From assembly GCA_903899015.1 (NCBI GenBank), contig CAIUHP010000025.1, positions 1-64,000 on the forward strand: 64,000 bases of DNA. The letters run 5' to 3'. Each line of letters starts with the position of its first letter. Within the stretch, counting starts at the first letter, position 1. Source of the DNA: an uncultured Armatimonadota bacterium. GTDB taxonomy: Bacteria > Armatimonadota > Fimbriimonadia > Fimbriimonadales > Fimbriimonadaceae. The position numbers were made by a program, and so were the translations under genes. Shown here one piece after another: positions 44,907-53,388 of this stretch. Below the pieces are notes generated by a model. It was not told where the DNA came from and did not search any database. It worked only from the letters and a program-made list of their open reading frames with translations.

Positions 44907-46475
44907 ATGAATCAGGAGCAGTTTCAGACGACTTCATCCGGTCTTTTTACCGGATACGATACCGGCGGGTTCTTTGACGAGATGTTTGACTCGTCTGGTC
45001 CGCGAGCCCACTACGCCAAATTGGCCAAAACGCTTGGCAACTTAAGTGCCAAGGAATTTCGAGCCCGTTGTGAACTTGCCGACATCACCCTTATCAATCA
45101 AGGCATCACGTTTACGGTTTACGGTGATAACAAAGGCGTCGAAAAGCCTTTTCCGGTCGATCTAGTCCCCAGGGTCCTACCCTCTGATGAATGGGCATTT
45201 TTGGAGCGGGGCCTCGCTCAACGCGTCCGAGCCTTAAACCTGTTTCTTCACGATGTTTATCACGAAGGCAAAATCCTAAAGGATGGAGTGGTTCCACGGG
45301 ACCTCATCGTGAATGCTCCTAACTACCGCCGGAGTTTTGTTGGAGCCGATGTACCCGGCGACATCTATGTTCATATTTGTGGGACCGACCTGATCCGCGA
45401 CTATGACGGCACCTATCGCGTTTTAGAAGACAACTGCCGCACTCCGTCGGGCGTCTCCTACATGCTGGAAAATCGAATCATCTTGATGCGCGTTTTCCCA
45501 AGTTTGTTTGGGGAGAACCGGGTTCGTCCGATTGACCACTATACGACTCAGCTCCTCCATAACCTCCGGCAACTAGCACCCGCCGGACGCGACGAACCCA
45601 ACGTGGTTTTGCTTACCCCTGGCGTTTATAACTCGGCGTATTTCGAGCACAGCTTTTTGGCTCAACAGATGGGAATTGAGTTGGTCGAAGGACGCGACCT
45701 ATTTGTTGAAGACAATATCGTGTTTATGAAGACCACCCGGGGTCCTCAGCGGGTCGACGTGATCTATCGGCGGGTGGATGATGACTTCCTAGACCCTCTG
45801 GTCTTCCGACCGGATAGTGCACTAGGTGTGGCAGGTTTGGTAAATGCCCACCGAGCGGGCAATGTCTCGCTGACAAACGGGATTGGAACCGGAGTTGCCG
45901 ACGATAAGGCGGTTTACCCATATGTGCCCGCCATGATCCGTTACTACCTTGATCAAGACCCGATCCTTGAGCAAGTCGAGACGTTCATGGGTTGGAAGTC
46001 GAACGATTTGGATTACATGTGCGACCACGCTCACGAGTTGGTACTGAAGGCAACCAATGAATCGGGGGGATATGGAATGCTCATTGGCCCTCAGGCATCA
46101 AAGAGCGAAATTGCCGATTTCGTGACCACAGTTCGAGCGAATCCACGAGGCTTTATTGGTCAGCCGTTGATCTCCCTCTCGCGTTCACCTTGTTTCTTTG
46201 ACGAAGGTTTTGAAGGGAGGCACGTCGACCTAAGGCCCTACATCCTTTGCGGAAAGGACGATGTCACGATCGTTCCCGGTGGTCTTACCCGAGTGGCCCT
46301 ACGCAAAGGTTCCTATGTCGTCAATTCGTCCCAAGGCGGTGGCAGTAAAGACACCTGGGTCCTAGCGGGCGAAATACCTTCCGAGATGCAACAAAGCCAA
46401 AGTCAGAGCAGTTCGTCGCAAATTCAGAATCAACTAGGGCAGATTCAGACTCAACAAGTTGAGGTGGGTCAGTAA
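44907..46475 (+). CDS. Circularly permuted ATP-grasp type 2 protein
   Basis: 522 residues. Family features: [19 protein letters not shown] at the N-terminus, VFGDNKG-like [40 protein letters not shown] (ATP-grasp binding), [20 protein letters not shown] and the closing [10 protein letters not shown]. These proteins form a peptide/amide-bond ligase set with alpha-E and transglutaminase proteins. The last 35 residues are a Gln/Ser-rich tail ([20 protein letters not shown]) not usual for the family. Overlaps the alpha-E gene at TAATG. Confidence 0.9.
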   Translation: MNQEQFQTTSSGLFTGYDTGGFFDEMFDSSGPRAHYAKLAKTLGNLSAKEFRARCELADITLINQGITFTVYGDNKGVEKPFPVDLVPRVLPSDEWAFLERGLAQRVRALNLFLHDVYHEGKILKDGVVPRDLIVNAPNYRRSFVGADVPGDIYVHICGTDLIRDYDGTYRVLEDNCRTPSGVSYMLENRIILMRVFPSLFGENRVRPIDHYTTQLLHNLRQLAPAGRDEPNVVLLTPGVYNSAYFEHSFLAQQMGIELVEGRDLFVEDNIVFMKTTRGPQRVDVIYRRVDDDFLDPLVFRPDSALGVAGLVNAHRAGNVSLTNGIGTGVADDKAVYPYVPAMIRYYLDQDPILEQVETFMGWKSNDLDYMCDHAHELVLKATNESGGYGMLIGPQASKSEIADFVTTVRANPRGFIGQPLISLSRSPCFFDEGFEGRHVDLRPYILCGKDDVTIVPGGLTRVALRKGSYVVNSSQGGGSKDTWVLAGEIPSEMQQSQSQSSSSQIQNQLGQIQTQQVEVGQ

Positions 46476-47470
46476 TGCTTTCTCGACACGCAGACGCCTC
46501 GTTCTGGATTGGTCGGTACGTTGAGCGTGCAGAAGCGACCGCGCGAATGATTGACGTTCACTATCATTTTGGACTTGAAAGCCCTCTCGTTGGCGACGCC
46601 ATGCGGTGGTCCTCCATCCTTGCGATTTCGGGCCAAGAAGACCTCTATCGTAAGCGTGGATATGCCGAAGATGAGCGAAGCATCCTTCAGTTCTTTGCAT
46701 TCGATGAAGAGAACAGTTCCTCGATCTACTCCTGTATTCGGCTTGCCCGCGAAAATGGCCGAAGTATTCGGGATCAGATTTCCAGTGAGATGTGGAAGAG
46801 CCTCAATCAGATGTATCTTCGCTTCCAAGACTGGAACGTCGACCGGGTTCTGGATGGCTCGCCGTTCGCCTTTTTTGAGACCGTGAAAGAAGGCTCTCAA
46901 CTTTTCCAAGGCATCACGAACCGGACACTCATGATGGGAGAGGCCCGAGATTTTCACGATGCGGGTCGGTTCCTAGAAAGAGCCGATCAAACCGCTCGGA
47001 TCCTGGACGTGAAATACCACGACTTGCTTCCAACGTTCGCAAATGCTCCTGAGAAGAAAGAACTTCCGAAGGTTGTTGCGGATGCAGGATCGATCGGCGG
47101 ACCGGTCGACGTTCATGGTTGGATCGCCGTTCTAAAGTCTGTCGGTGCATTCGAGGCTTTCCGAAAGACTTACCACCAAGGCGTTACACCGGCCCGAGTT
47201 GCCCAGTTTTTACTACTCAACCCTCAGTTCCCGGCATCGGTCCGACACTCGATTGGCCGAATAGATGGTTGCCTTCGTCGAATCAGCGGCAACCGAGACG
47301 TCGCTCCGGTGAACAGTGCGGAGTGCGAAGTTGGGCGTTTGTATAACGATTTGAACTACATGCAAGCAGGAGATATCATCACTGGTGGCCTCCATGAGTT
47401 CCTTGAGGACGTCGAAGATCGGTGTACGGCGATAGGTGACGCAATTTATCGCACATACCTGAGTTATTAG
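46475..47470 (+). CDS. Alpha-E domain protein
   Basis: 331 residues, nearly all helical, covering one alpha-E domain: [33 protein letters not shown], and near the middle FHDAGRFLERADQTARILDV. The repeated R-x-x-ERA-x-xTAR motif is diagnostic. The biochemical role is unsettled; it always travels with the permuted ATP-grasp and transglutaminase genes, proposed by comparative genomics to build and trim peptide tags. Start codon shared with the ATP-grasp stop, so expressed in fixed ratio. Confidence 0.9.
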   Translation: MLSRHADASFWIGRYVERAEATARMIDVHYHFGLESPLVGDAMRWSSILAISGQEDLYRKRGYAEDERSILQFFAFDEENSSSIYSCIRLARENGRSIRDQISSEMWKSLNQMYLRFQDWNVDRVLDGSPFAFFETVKEGSQLFQGITNRTLMMGEARDFHDAGRFLERADQTARILDVKYHDLLPTFANAPEKKELPKVVADAGSIGGPVDVHGWIAVLKSVGAFEAFRKTYHQGVTPARVAQFLLLNPQFPASVRHSIGRIDGCLRRISGNRDVAPVNSAECEVGRLYNDLNYMQAGDIITGGLHEFLEDVEDRCTAIGDAIYRTYLSY

Positions 47471-47498
47471 GCTGATTCCCTCGTCTTAACTAGAGCAG

Positions 47499-48368
47499 AT
47501 GATTCTTCGAGCCATCCATCGTACGGTTTATCACTATTCAACGCCATCGTTTGATAGCCATAACGAAGTACGTCTGATGCCACTAACGGATGACTCGCAA
47601 GTCTGCCAAGAGTTTCATCTGCGGGTGAGCCCAACAACCAAGGTTTTCGAATATAACGAACCGGGCGGTTCCGTTCATCATTTTGGATTGCGTGAGCGCC
47701 ATCCTTATCTTGAGATAGTGGCCGAGGCGCTCGTTGAGACGACACTTGAAAATCCTTTCGCCGGGCTAAACCTCCTTGATCCGGATTGGGCATTTTACGA
47801 TCAGGAACGAACCAAACAGGATTACGCCGAATACTTATCGGAAAGCCCCTATGTCTCCTTTGGGGAAGAGGTGGATCGGATCGCTCTCAGGGCAAAAGCC
47901 GATTCCAATGGGTCGGCGGCTGACTTCTTACGCAAGCTGACTCACTGGATTCATGAGGAGCTAGATTACGATACCGACGCGACCCATGTTCATTCGAAGC
48001 TTCATGAAGTGCTCGAAGTCAGGGCTGGCGTTTGCCAAGATTTTGCCCATCTGATGATTGCATGCTGTCGAACAGTTGGGATTCCAGCCAAGTATGTGAG
48101 TGGGTATCTCTATGTTGGCGGCGAAGGCGGCTTGCGCGGCGATCATGCGACACACGCATGGGTGGACTGCCTTTTACCGGATGGTCGGTGGCTTTCATTG
48201 GACCCAACAAACGATCTGCTCGCGAACGATCGATATATTCGCATTCACACAGGGCGAGACTACAGCGAAGTGACACCGACAAGAGGCGTTTATGTCGGTA
48301 CTCCAGCGAAGGACCTGCAGGTATCCGTCCGAATCGATATGGTCTCTCAAACCTCGACGATTTCGTGA
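47499..48368 (+). CDS. Transglutaminase-like cysteine protease
   Basis: 289 residues. N-terminal beta domain of the bacterial transglutaminase family (MILRAIHRTVYHYSTPSFDS), then the core with catalytic Cys179 in RAGVCQDFAHLMIACC, His219 in DHATHAWVDC and Asp235 in WLSLDPTND. No signal peptide, so cytoplasmic. Probably hydrolyses or transfers isopeptide bonds made by the ATP-grasp partner. Third gene of the operon. Confidence 0.92.
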   Translation: MILRAIHRTVYHYSTPSFDSHNEVRLMPLTDDSQVCQEFHLRVSPTTKVFEYNEPGGSVHHFGLRERHPYLEIVAEALVETTLENPFAGLNLLDPDWAFYDQERTKQDYAEYLSESPYVSFGEEVDRIALRAKADSNGSAADFLRKLTHWIHEELDYDTDATHVHSKLHEVLEVRAGVCQDFAHLMIACCRTVGIPAKYVSGYLYVGGEGGLRGDHATHAWVDCLLPDGRWLSLDPTNDLLANDRYIRIHTGRDYSEVTPTRGVYVGTPAKDLQVSVRIDMVSQTSTIS

Positions 48369-48380
48369 AACAGCGATAAG

Positions 48381-49292
48381 ATGAAGTCGATGACTCGTCG
48401 AGAACTTCTCCATTACGGATCGTTGGGTTGCCTTGGGATCCTAACCTCATCCGCTCTTACCACTCCGTTTAGCTGGTTACAACAGGAGAACAAGCAGTTT
48501 GACGGTCAGGAAATTCTCGATCGGATTCTCAATAAAGCGAGTGCGGAAGATTGGGTCCGATTACCGATTGGGGAGTTGATGGGCAAAATTGCCCTCGAAT
48601 TTCGAGGCACTCCTTACAAAGGCTTCACCCTAGAATTATCGAAGGACCTAGAGTATTGCGTGGTGAATCTCAAGGGGCTCGACTGCGTTACCTTTTTTGA
48701 GGACACCTTGGGAATAGCTCGCATGCTCAAGAAGGGGCATTCCCATCCAGACGATCTGCTCGACGAAGTCCGACTTACGCGATATCGAAGTGGGCGGATG
48801 GGCTCTTTCCCTAGTCGTCTCCATTACACCACCGACTGGTTTGTCGATAACGAAGAGAAGGGAGTGGTCCACATTGTGACGCCCGATCTTCCCGGTGCCG
48901 TGCCCTTTACTCAGAAAGTTGGCATCATGACTCAGCATCCCGAAATGTATCGCCAACTCGCTACCCACCCGCAATATGTTAGTGAGATGAAGCTTATCGA
49001 AGACACGATCAATGAGCGGACCTTGAAATATCTGCCCATGGACAAGCTTGAAGCCGCTGAGCCCTTGCTCCAAACTGGCGATATTATCGGAGTCTGTACG
49101 ACGGAGGAAGGGATCGACATCGCTCACACCGGCTTGGTCATTAAAGATGAAAGCGGAGTCGCCCACTTCATGGATGCTTCATCCGTGCGATCACGCATGC
49201 AAGTAACTCTCGAACCCCAAATCAGCAAATGCCTCAATTGGTCCAACAAAATAACCGGCATCATGGTCGCAAGGCCACTTGAGTTGAAGTAG
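48381..49292 (+). CDS. DUF1460 N-acetylmuramoyl-L-alanine-amidase-like protein with Tat-type signal
   Basis: 303 residues. The N-terminus MKSMTRRELLHYGSLGCLGI has a twin-arginine RR followed by LL and a hydrophobic stretch, a Tat-like export signal. The DUF1460 domain has the NlpC/P60-type cysteine in LKGLDCVTFFEDTLGIAR (C102) and the histidine in IAHTGLVIKD (H249). Proposed to cut amide bonds of muropeptides. It follows the transglutaminase by 12 bases, so it belongs to the same operon; this fourth member is not part of the usual set. Confidence 0.82.
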   Translation: MKSMTRRELLHYGSLGCLGILTSSALTTPFSWLQQENKQFDGQEILDRILNKASAEDWVRLPIGELMGKIALEFRGTPYKGFTLELSKDLEYCVVNLKGLDCVTFFEDTLGIARMLKKGHSHPDDLLDEVRLTRYRSGRMGSFPSRLHYTTDWFVDNEEKGVVHIVTPDLPGAVPFTQKVGIMTQHPEMYRQLATHPQYVSEMKLIEDTINERTLKYLPMDKLEAAEPLLQTGDIIGVCTTEEGIDIAHTGLVIKDESGVAHFMDASSVRSRMQVTLEPQISKCLNWSNKITGIMVARPLELK

Positions 49293-49605
49293 CTGCTCAA
49301 CGTTTTCTTGGGAGGAGGGTGCCAAGGTTTCTGCAACCCACACTCAACGGCCTATTCGCGTTCGAGTTCTGAAGACCGTAACGATTTGATGATTGTTCAT
49401 CATTGGCTGGCACCACTGGGAAGAAGCCATATCGATACGTTGATAGGGCGGGACGCGATCGTGATTGTCGACAAATGCCTAGCCTCGAACGTGGACATGT
49501 GCGCTGACGATACTGAGCACTCATGACTGACGAAGGTCGGCGGACGAATCTGCATAAGCAAGAACCGTCCGCTTCACTACGTTCCGTGATCCTAACTTGG
49601 GCTCC
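49293..49605. other. 313-base intergenic stretch with a gene remnant and an inverted repeat
   Basis: On minus, ATG 49498 opens MSTFEARHLSTITIASRPIN before the frame decays. The pattern ARHLSxxIxxRPxxVY resembles the beginning of SRPBCC/START-fold proteins, but the rest is broken by stops. TGATGA-TTGT-TCATCA (49387-49402) is an inverted repeat related in sequence to the LacI site but two bases shorter. No intact gene or RNA was found. Confidence 0.3.
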
Positions 49606-50178
49606 CTAGCGCTTGAGGAGCTTCCAAGCGGATGGAAGGGCGAGGATGACGACGGCTGCTTTCATGGCTTCTGGAATCAAGAATGGGACGACTCCGTGAA
49701 GAAGGGCGTTAGGACCACCTATGAATGAGGAGAGCCAAATCGCACCGAGACCGAGGTTGATCGCGCTTCCCACTAGCATCGCCGCCGCCGTTTTCCAGAC
49801 GTTTTGAGTCCAACCTAGTTCGGATAGCTTTCCGAGGAGGGCGGACACGATCAGGAAGCTGAGGATATAGCCGCCGGTGGAACCAAAGGTCGTTTGAAGT
49901 CCGAACTTGCCTTCCGCAAACACGGGGATGCCAGCTGCTCCTACACCCACGTAGAGAAGTTGGCTGAGAAGTCCTTTGCGTGTCCCTAAAGTGAGCCCAC
50001 AAAGCATCACTGAAAGAGTTTGAAGCGTAAAAGGAACCGGTTGCCAAGGGATGGAGATTTGGGCTCCCGCGAAGGTGAGCACAGCGCCGCCCAGTACGAG
50101 AAGGCTGTCTCGCAGGACTCCGGTGCCAGGAACAATGGCGTCAACGATGGGGGCTTTTCTTAGGGCTGTCGAACTCAT
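49606..50178 (-). CDS. bioY: Biotin transporter BioY
   Basis: 190 residues, six helices. Signature of the BioY S-component: GAQISIPWQPVPFTLQTLSV and LLYVGVGAAGIPVFAEG, then GGYILSFLIVSALLG. Takes up biotin alone or with an ECF module, none of which is nearby. Starts two bases after the DedA stop, so co-transcribed with it. The first 25 residues are a non-membrane extension. Confidence 0.93.
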   Translation of the reverse strand: MSSTALRKAPIVDAIVPGTGVLRDSLLVLGGAVLTFAGAQISIPWQPVPFTLQTLSVMLCGLTLGTRKGLLSQLLYVGVGAAGIPVFAEGKFGLQTTFGSTGGYILSFLIVSALLGKLSELGWTQNVWKTAAAMLVGSAINLGLGAIWLSSFIGGPNALLHGVVPFLIPEAMKAAVVILALPSAWKLLKR

Positions 50179-50180
50179 CC

Positions 50181-50855
50181 CTAGTGTGGTACCTGCTTTT
50201 GATTCTCGCTCGCTTGAGCCTGCTTCTTCACGTGAGCACGGTGATTCACGACTTCAACCGTAAGCGGAATCAACGACAAAAGCAACATTCCAAGCGCTGC
50301 AAGTCCAAAGTTGTCGCGTACGGCGGGAATGCCTCCAAAGAGATATCCGGCCATGGTACAGATGCCAACCCACAGGAGTGCGGCAACCAAGCTAAACACC
50401 GTGAAAAGCTTATGCTCCATCGTTCCCATTCCCGCGACGAATGGGGCAGTTGTTCGAACAATTGGAATGAACCGAGCAAAGATGATTGTGGATGGTCCCC
50501 GTCGCTCGAAATATTCGTGGGTTTTGTCCAAGTTTGACCGCTTGAATATCTTCGAATGCTCGTTCTTAAAGAGCCGAGCCCCAAAGAATTTGCCCATATG
50601 ATAATTCACTTGGTCACCCGTCAGAGCGGCCATGATCAGAATAAACAGTGCCAAAGGCAAGCTCAGCGAACCTTTCGCCGCGAATAATCCAATCGCAAAC
50701 AGCAACGTATCTCCGGGCAAGAAGGGAGTCACCACCAGTCCCGTTTCGGCAAAAATGATCAGGAAAAAGATCAAGTAAGCCCAAGGACCATATTGATGCA
50801 ATATGCTCGAGATGTTGGCATCCAGGTGAAGAAGGAAGTGTAAGATCTTGGACAT
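50181..50855 (-). CDS. DedA-family membrane protein
   Basis: 224 residues. DedA/SNARE-associated domain with FAETGLVVTPFLPGDTLLF (acidic and glycine residues of the reentrant loop), GDQVNYHMGKFFGARLF, and FARFIPIVRTTAPFVAGMG (key arginines). Flippase-like protein for undecaprenyl phosphate or phosphatidylethanolamine. Two-gene operon with bioY. Confidence 0.94.
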   Translation of the reverse strand: MSKILHFLLHLDANISSILHQYGPWAYLIFFLIIFAETGLVVTPFLPGDTLLFAIGLFAAKGSLSLPLALFILIMAALTGDQVNYHMGKFFGARLFKNEHSKIFKRSNLDKTHEYFERRGPSTIIFARFIPIVRTTAPFVAGMGTMEHKLFTVFSLVAALLWVGICTMAGYLFGGIPAVRDNFGLAALGMLLLSLIPLTVEVVNHRAHVKKQAQASENQKQVPH

Positions 50856-50889
50856 GAGCTAGAGCAGTCAAGGTACCCGAGCATTGAGG

Positions 50890-51104
50890 TTTCCAGAGGC
50901 TGATTTTCTTGAGACCTTCGTTTGGAAGGTCAATGTTTTCGAGTGATGCAGCCTTTACACGGATCCTCGATCTTCAATAAACGCTTGTCGAGCCCGATCG
51001 ATAGCCACGGTGTATGCGTGCACTTTCCCGTCGAGTTCAATCCCAAGTCGAGTGGTCGAGCAATAGGAGTCAACGAAATAGGGACCTAGCGGCTTGTGGG
51101 ATTG
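50890..51104 (-). pseudogene. DUF559 endonuclease-like remnant, frameshifted and N-terminally truncated
   Basis: On minus, the frame from 51104 reads QSHKPLGPYFVDSYCSTTRL, then GIELDGKVHAYTVAIDRARQ and AFIEDRGSV, ending at a TAA (50955-50957). This is the DUF559/Vsr-like core (PxGPYxVDFYC and ELDGxxH). Shifting frame at GGATCC would restore RGIRVKAASLENIDLPNEGL, the expected next strand-helix. No start codon precedes it (a TGA at 51105-51107 stops the frame). A dead fragment between DedA and DinB. Confidence 0.55.
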
Positions 51105-51161
51105 TCATCGGTGGTAACGGTCCCAACTGTCCCATAAGCAGATCGTTGGGGCCTGGTATGG

Positions 51162-51650
51162 TTGAAGGATATGGCTTATCCAGCGGCTGCTCGAAGTTAT
51201 CTTTTGAAGGCTTTGGCGGGGACACCTGAGGTTCTTGCCAAGCTCCTTGATGGGATTGACGGGTCGGATCCTGTATGGGATCTCCGACCAGATCCAGATC
51301 GATTTACCTTGCGTGAAGTCCTCGCTCATCTGGCGGATTGGGAACCGATTTGGAAGCTTCGATTTGAACGGATGCGTGATGAAGATCATCCTTTGCTCGA
51401 GAGCATTGATGAAGAGCAAATGGTCATCGACAACGATTACGCTCATCAGGACCCGATTGCTTCGATTGAGAGATACCGAAGCGGACGAGCGGAACTCGTG
51501 GCACTCTTAGCATCGCTCGACGAACCGGTTTGGGACAAAACGGGTAACCGAGAGTTCGTGGGAGAACTGACCGTCCAGATGCTTGCCAGCCTCATCCAGA
51601 GCCACGACGGATATCATCTCCATCAAGTTGTGCAGTGGCTAGATGCCTAA
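51162..51650 (+). CDS. DinB-superfamily protein
   Basis: 162 residues, four-helix DinB fold. Metal-site histidines are expected in REVLAHLADWEPIW (about 49) and in SHDGYHLHQVVQWL near the C-terminus (HxxxHxH pattern). Such proteins are often thiol-dependent transferases, or unknown. Start uncertain: TTG 51162 or ATG 51171 (GAAGGA lies only one base before the latter). The stop overlaps the convergent gene at 51647 by four bases. Confidence 0.8.
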   Translation: MKDMAYPAAARSYLLKALAGTPEVLAKLLDGIDGSDPVWDLRPDPDRFTLREVLAHLADWEPIWKLRFERMRDEDHPLLESIDEEQMVIDNDYAHQDPIASIERYRSGRAELVALLASLDEPVWDKTGNREFVGELTVQMLASLIQSHDGYHLHQVVQWLDA

Positions 51651-52219
51651 TCGGAAAGGGTGATCAGCGGGGACGCAATGACCCGCTGAATAACTTTGCC
51701 CTGGACGAGAAGGATGACGCCGTCTCGGCCAATTGCTTCTATCGTCTGGGGCATTTGTCCCACTTCTTTCTGCAGTTGAGAAAGAAACTTCTCCTCTTTC
51801 AGCCAATAATCATTTGCCGCACCAGATTTGCCAGGCTCATCATCTTCCTCGTCGGCCCATTTGTCCTTTCCAACGAGAAGCCGCACCTGGTCGGGAACGA
51901 CGGACTTCTCGAAGATCTCAACCTGTCCTTCTCGAATGGCGCGACGATACAGCAACGTCTTGGCTTCGCACGGATTCACCCGTGAGAATAGCCAAAGAAA
52001 CGCGACTACAAGGGCGATAAAAACAGGAAACGCAAATCGGGGCTCACTGGCGAGAACCGCGATGCTGATGAGGCTAATGCCCCCAAGAAGGACGGAAGCG
52101 ACCGCGACCAATCGAGTGACCAAGCTTGCTCGAAGGGCCACTCGCCTGAGCTCTCGAAGTTCCTGATCAGAGAGCGACCGGGAACCTCGAGACTCAAAGC
52201 CATAGATCCAGCGAGCCAT
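51647..52219 (-). CDS. Unknown two-helix membrane protein
   Basis: 190 residues. Hydrophobic segments near 34-58 and 62-82 (VAVASVLLGGISLISIAVLA; FAFPVFIALVVAFLWLF) are followed by a cytoplasmic domain of about 105 residues with an acidic stretch (DKWADEEDDEPGKSG) and a possible coiled coil. No family recognised. Starts three bases before the M29 aminopeptidase end, presumably downstream in the same transcript. Confidence 0.65.
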   Translation of the reverse strand: MARWIYGFESRGSRSLSDQELRELRRVALRASLVTRLVAVASVLLGGISLISIAVLASEPRFAFPVFIALVVAFLWLFSRVNPCEAKTLLYRRAIREGQVEIFEKSVVPDQVRLLVGKDKWADEEDDEPGKSGAANDYWLKEEKFLSQLQKEVGQMPQTIEAIGRDGVILLVQGKVIQRVIASPLITLSD

Positions 52220-52222
52220 GAA

Positions 52223-53344
52223 TTAACCCAATTGGTCAGGGTTCAAGCCAGCTAATTCAGGTAGGACGAAGAGACCGTCTTTTCGGATGAGTTTTCCGTC
52301 AAACCAGATCTCCCCTCCGCCGTAATCGGGTCGCTGAATGCAAACGGTGTCCCAGTGAATAGCCGACTTGTTGCCGTTTCCTCCGGGCGGGTCGTAAGCA
52401 TTGCCCGGTGTGAGGTGGAAGCTACCGGCAATCTTTTCATCAAAGAGCGTGTCCTTCATCGGATGCAGAACATACGGGTTGTATCCGATAGCCCATTCTC
52501 CAAAGTATCGTGCTCCCTCGTCGGTATCCAGAACTTCGTTCAATTTGTCGGTGTTGGCACCCGCAGTTGCCTCCACGATCTTTCCGTTCTTAACGACGTA
52601 TCGGATGTCTTTGTATTCAGTGCCTTGATAGAGAGAGACGGTGTTGTACTGAATGACTCCGTTCATGCTGTCCTTGACCGGTGCAGTAAAACATTCGCCA
52701 TCAGGGATGTTGCGATGGCCCGAACAAGGCACCGAGCCGATGCCCTTAATGCTGAACTTAAGGTCGGTGCCAGGTCCAAGGATGTGAACCTGATCCGTGC
52801 TATCCATCAAGTCCTTTAGCGGCTGGGCTGCGCGCTCCATTCGCTTGTAGTCGAGGGTGCAAACGTCGAAGTAGAATTTTTCGAAAGCTGCAGTGGACAT
52901 GTTGGCCTGTTGAGCCATGCCTGGAGTCGGCCATCGAAGCGCCACCCACTTAGTTTTAGGAACCCGAATTCCGAATACAACCGGAATGGAGTAGACCCGT
53001 TGCCACATGCTCATGATGTCACCCGGGACATCTGACTGCTCGGCGTAATTGTCGCTGCCTCGCAGTGCGATATAGGACGTCATTTGCTCCATCTCGAATT
53101 TCTCGATGTCAGCGTAAAGGGCCGCATTCGGTTCAGACATCCCAATCATCAATTGACGTCGGACGATGCCACTTTCGAGTCGAACAACGACTTTCGCACC
53201 GCTTGCCTGACATACGCGGACCACTTCTGCGACCGCTTCATCGGGGATATCGAAAGCATGGACAAGAACGCTGTCACTCGGTCCGAGTTCACAGCAGTGA
53301 GTGGAGAGGAGGTTCGCGAGTTTGGTAACGCGAGGGTCTAGCAT
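52223..53344 (-). CDS. M29-family aminopeptidase
   Basis: 373 residues. Metal-ligand pattern of thermophilic M29 aminopeptidases: E217 in NIPDGECFTAP, E283 in RYFGEWAIGYNP, H310 in AGSFHLTPGNAYD, and H330/D332 in AIHWDTV. Removes N-terminal residues from peptides in the cytoplasm. Ends three bases before the next minus gene, suggesting a small operon. Confidence 0.92.
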   Translation of the reverse strand: MLDPRVTKLANLLSTHCCELGPSDSVLVHAFDIPDEAVAEVVRVCQASGAKVVVRLESGIVRRQLMIGMSEPNAALYADIEKFEMEQMTSYIALRGSDNYAEQSDVPGDIMSMWQRVYSIPVVFGIRVPKTKWVALRWPTPGMAQQANMSTAAFEKFYFDVCTLDYKRMERAAQPLKDLMDSTDQVHILGPGTDLKFSIKGIGSVPCSGHRNIPDGECFTAPVKDSMNGVIQYNTVSLYQGTEYKDIRYVVKNGKIVEATAGANTDKLNEVLDTDEGARYFGEWAIGYNPYVLHPMKDTLFDEKIAGSFHLTPGNAYDPPGGNGNKSAIHWDTVCIQRPDYGGGEIWFDGKLIRKDGLFVLPELAGLNPDQLG

Positions 53345-53388
53345 GGTCGAAGGTTACCCACCAACACGCTAAATCCGGGTGAGAGATT

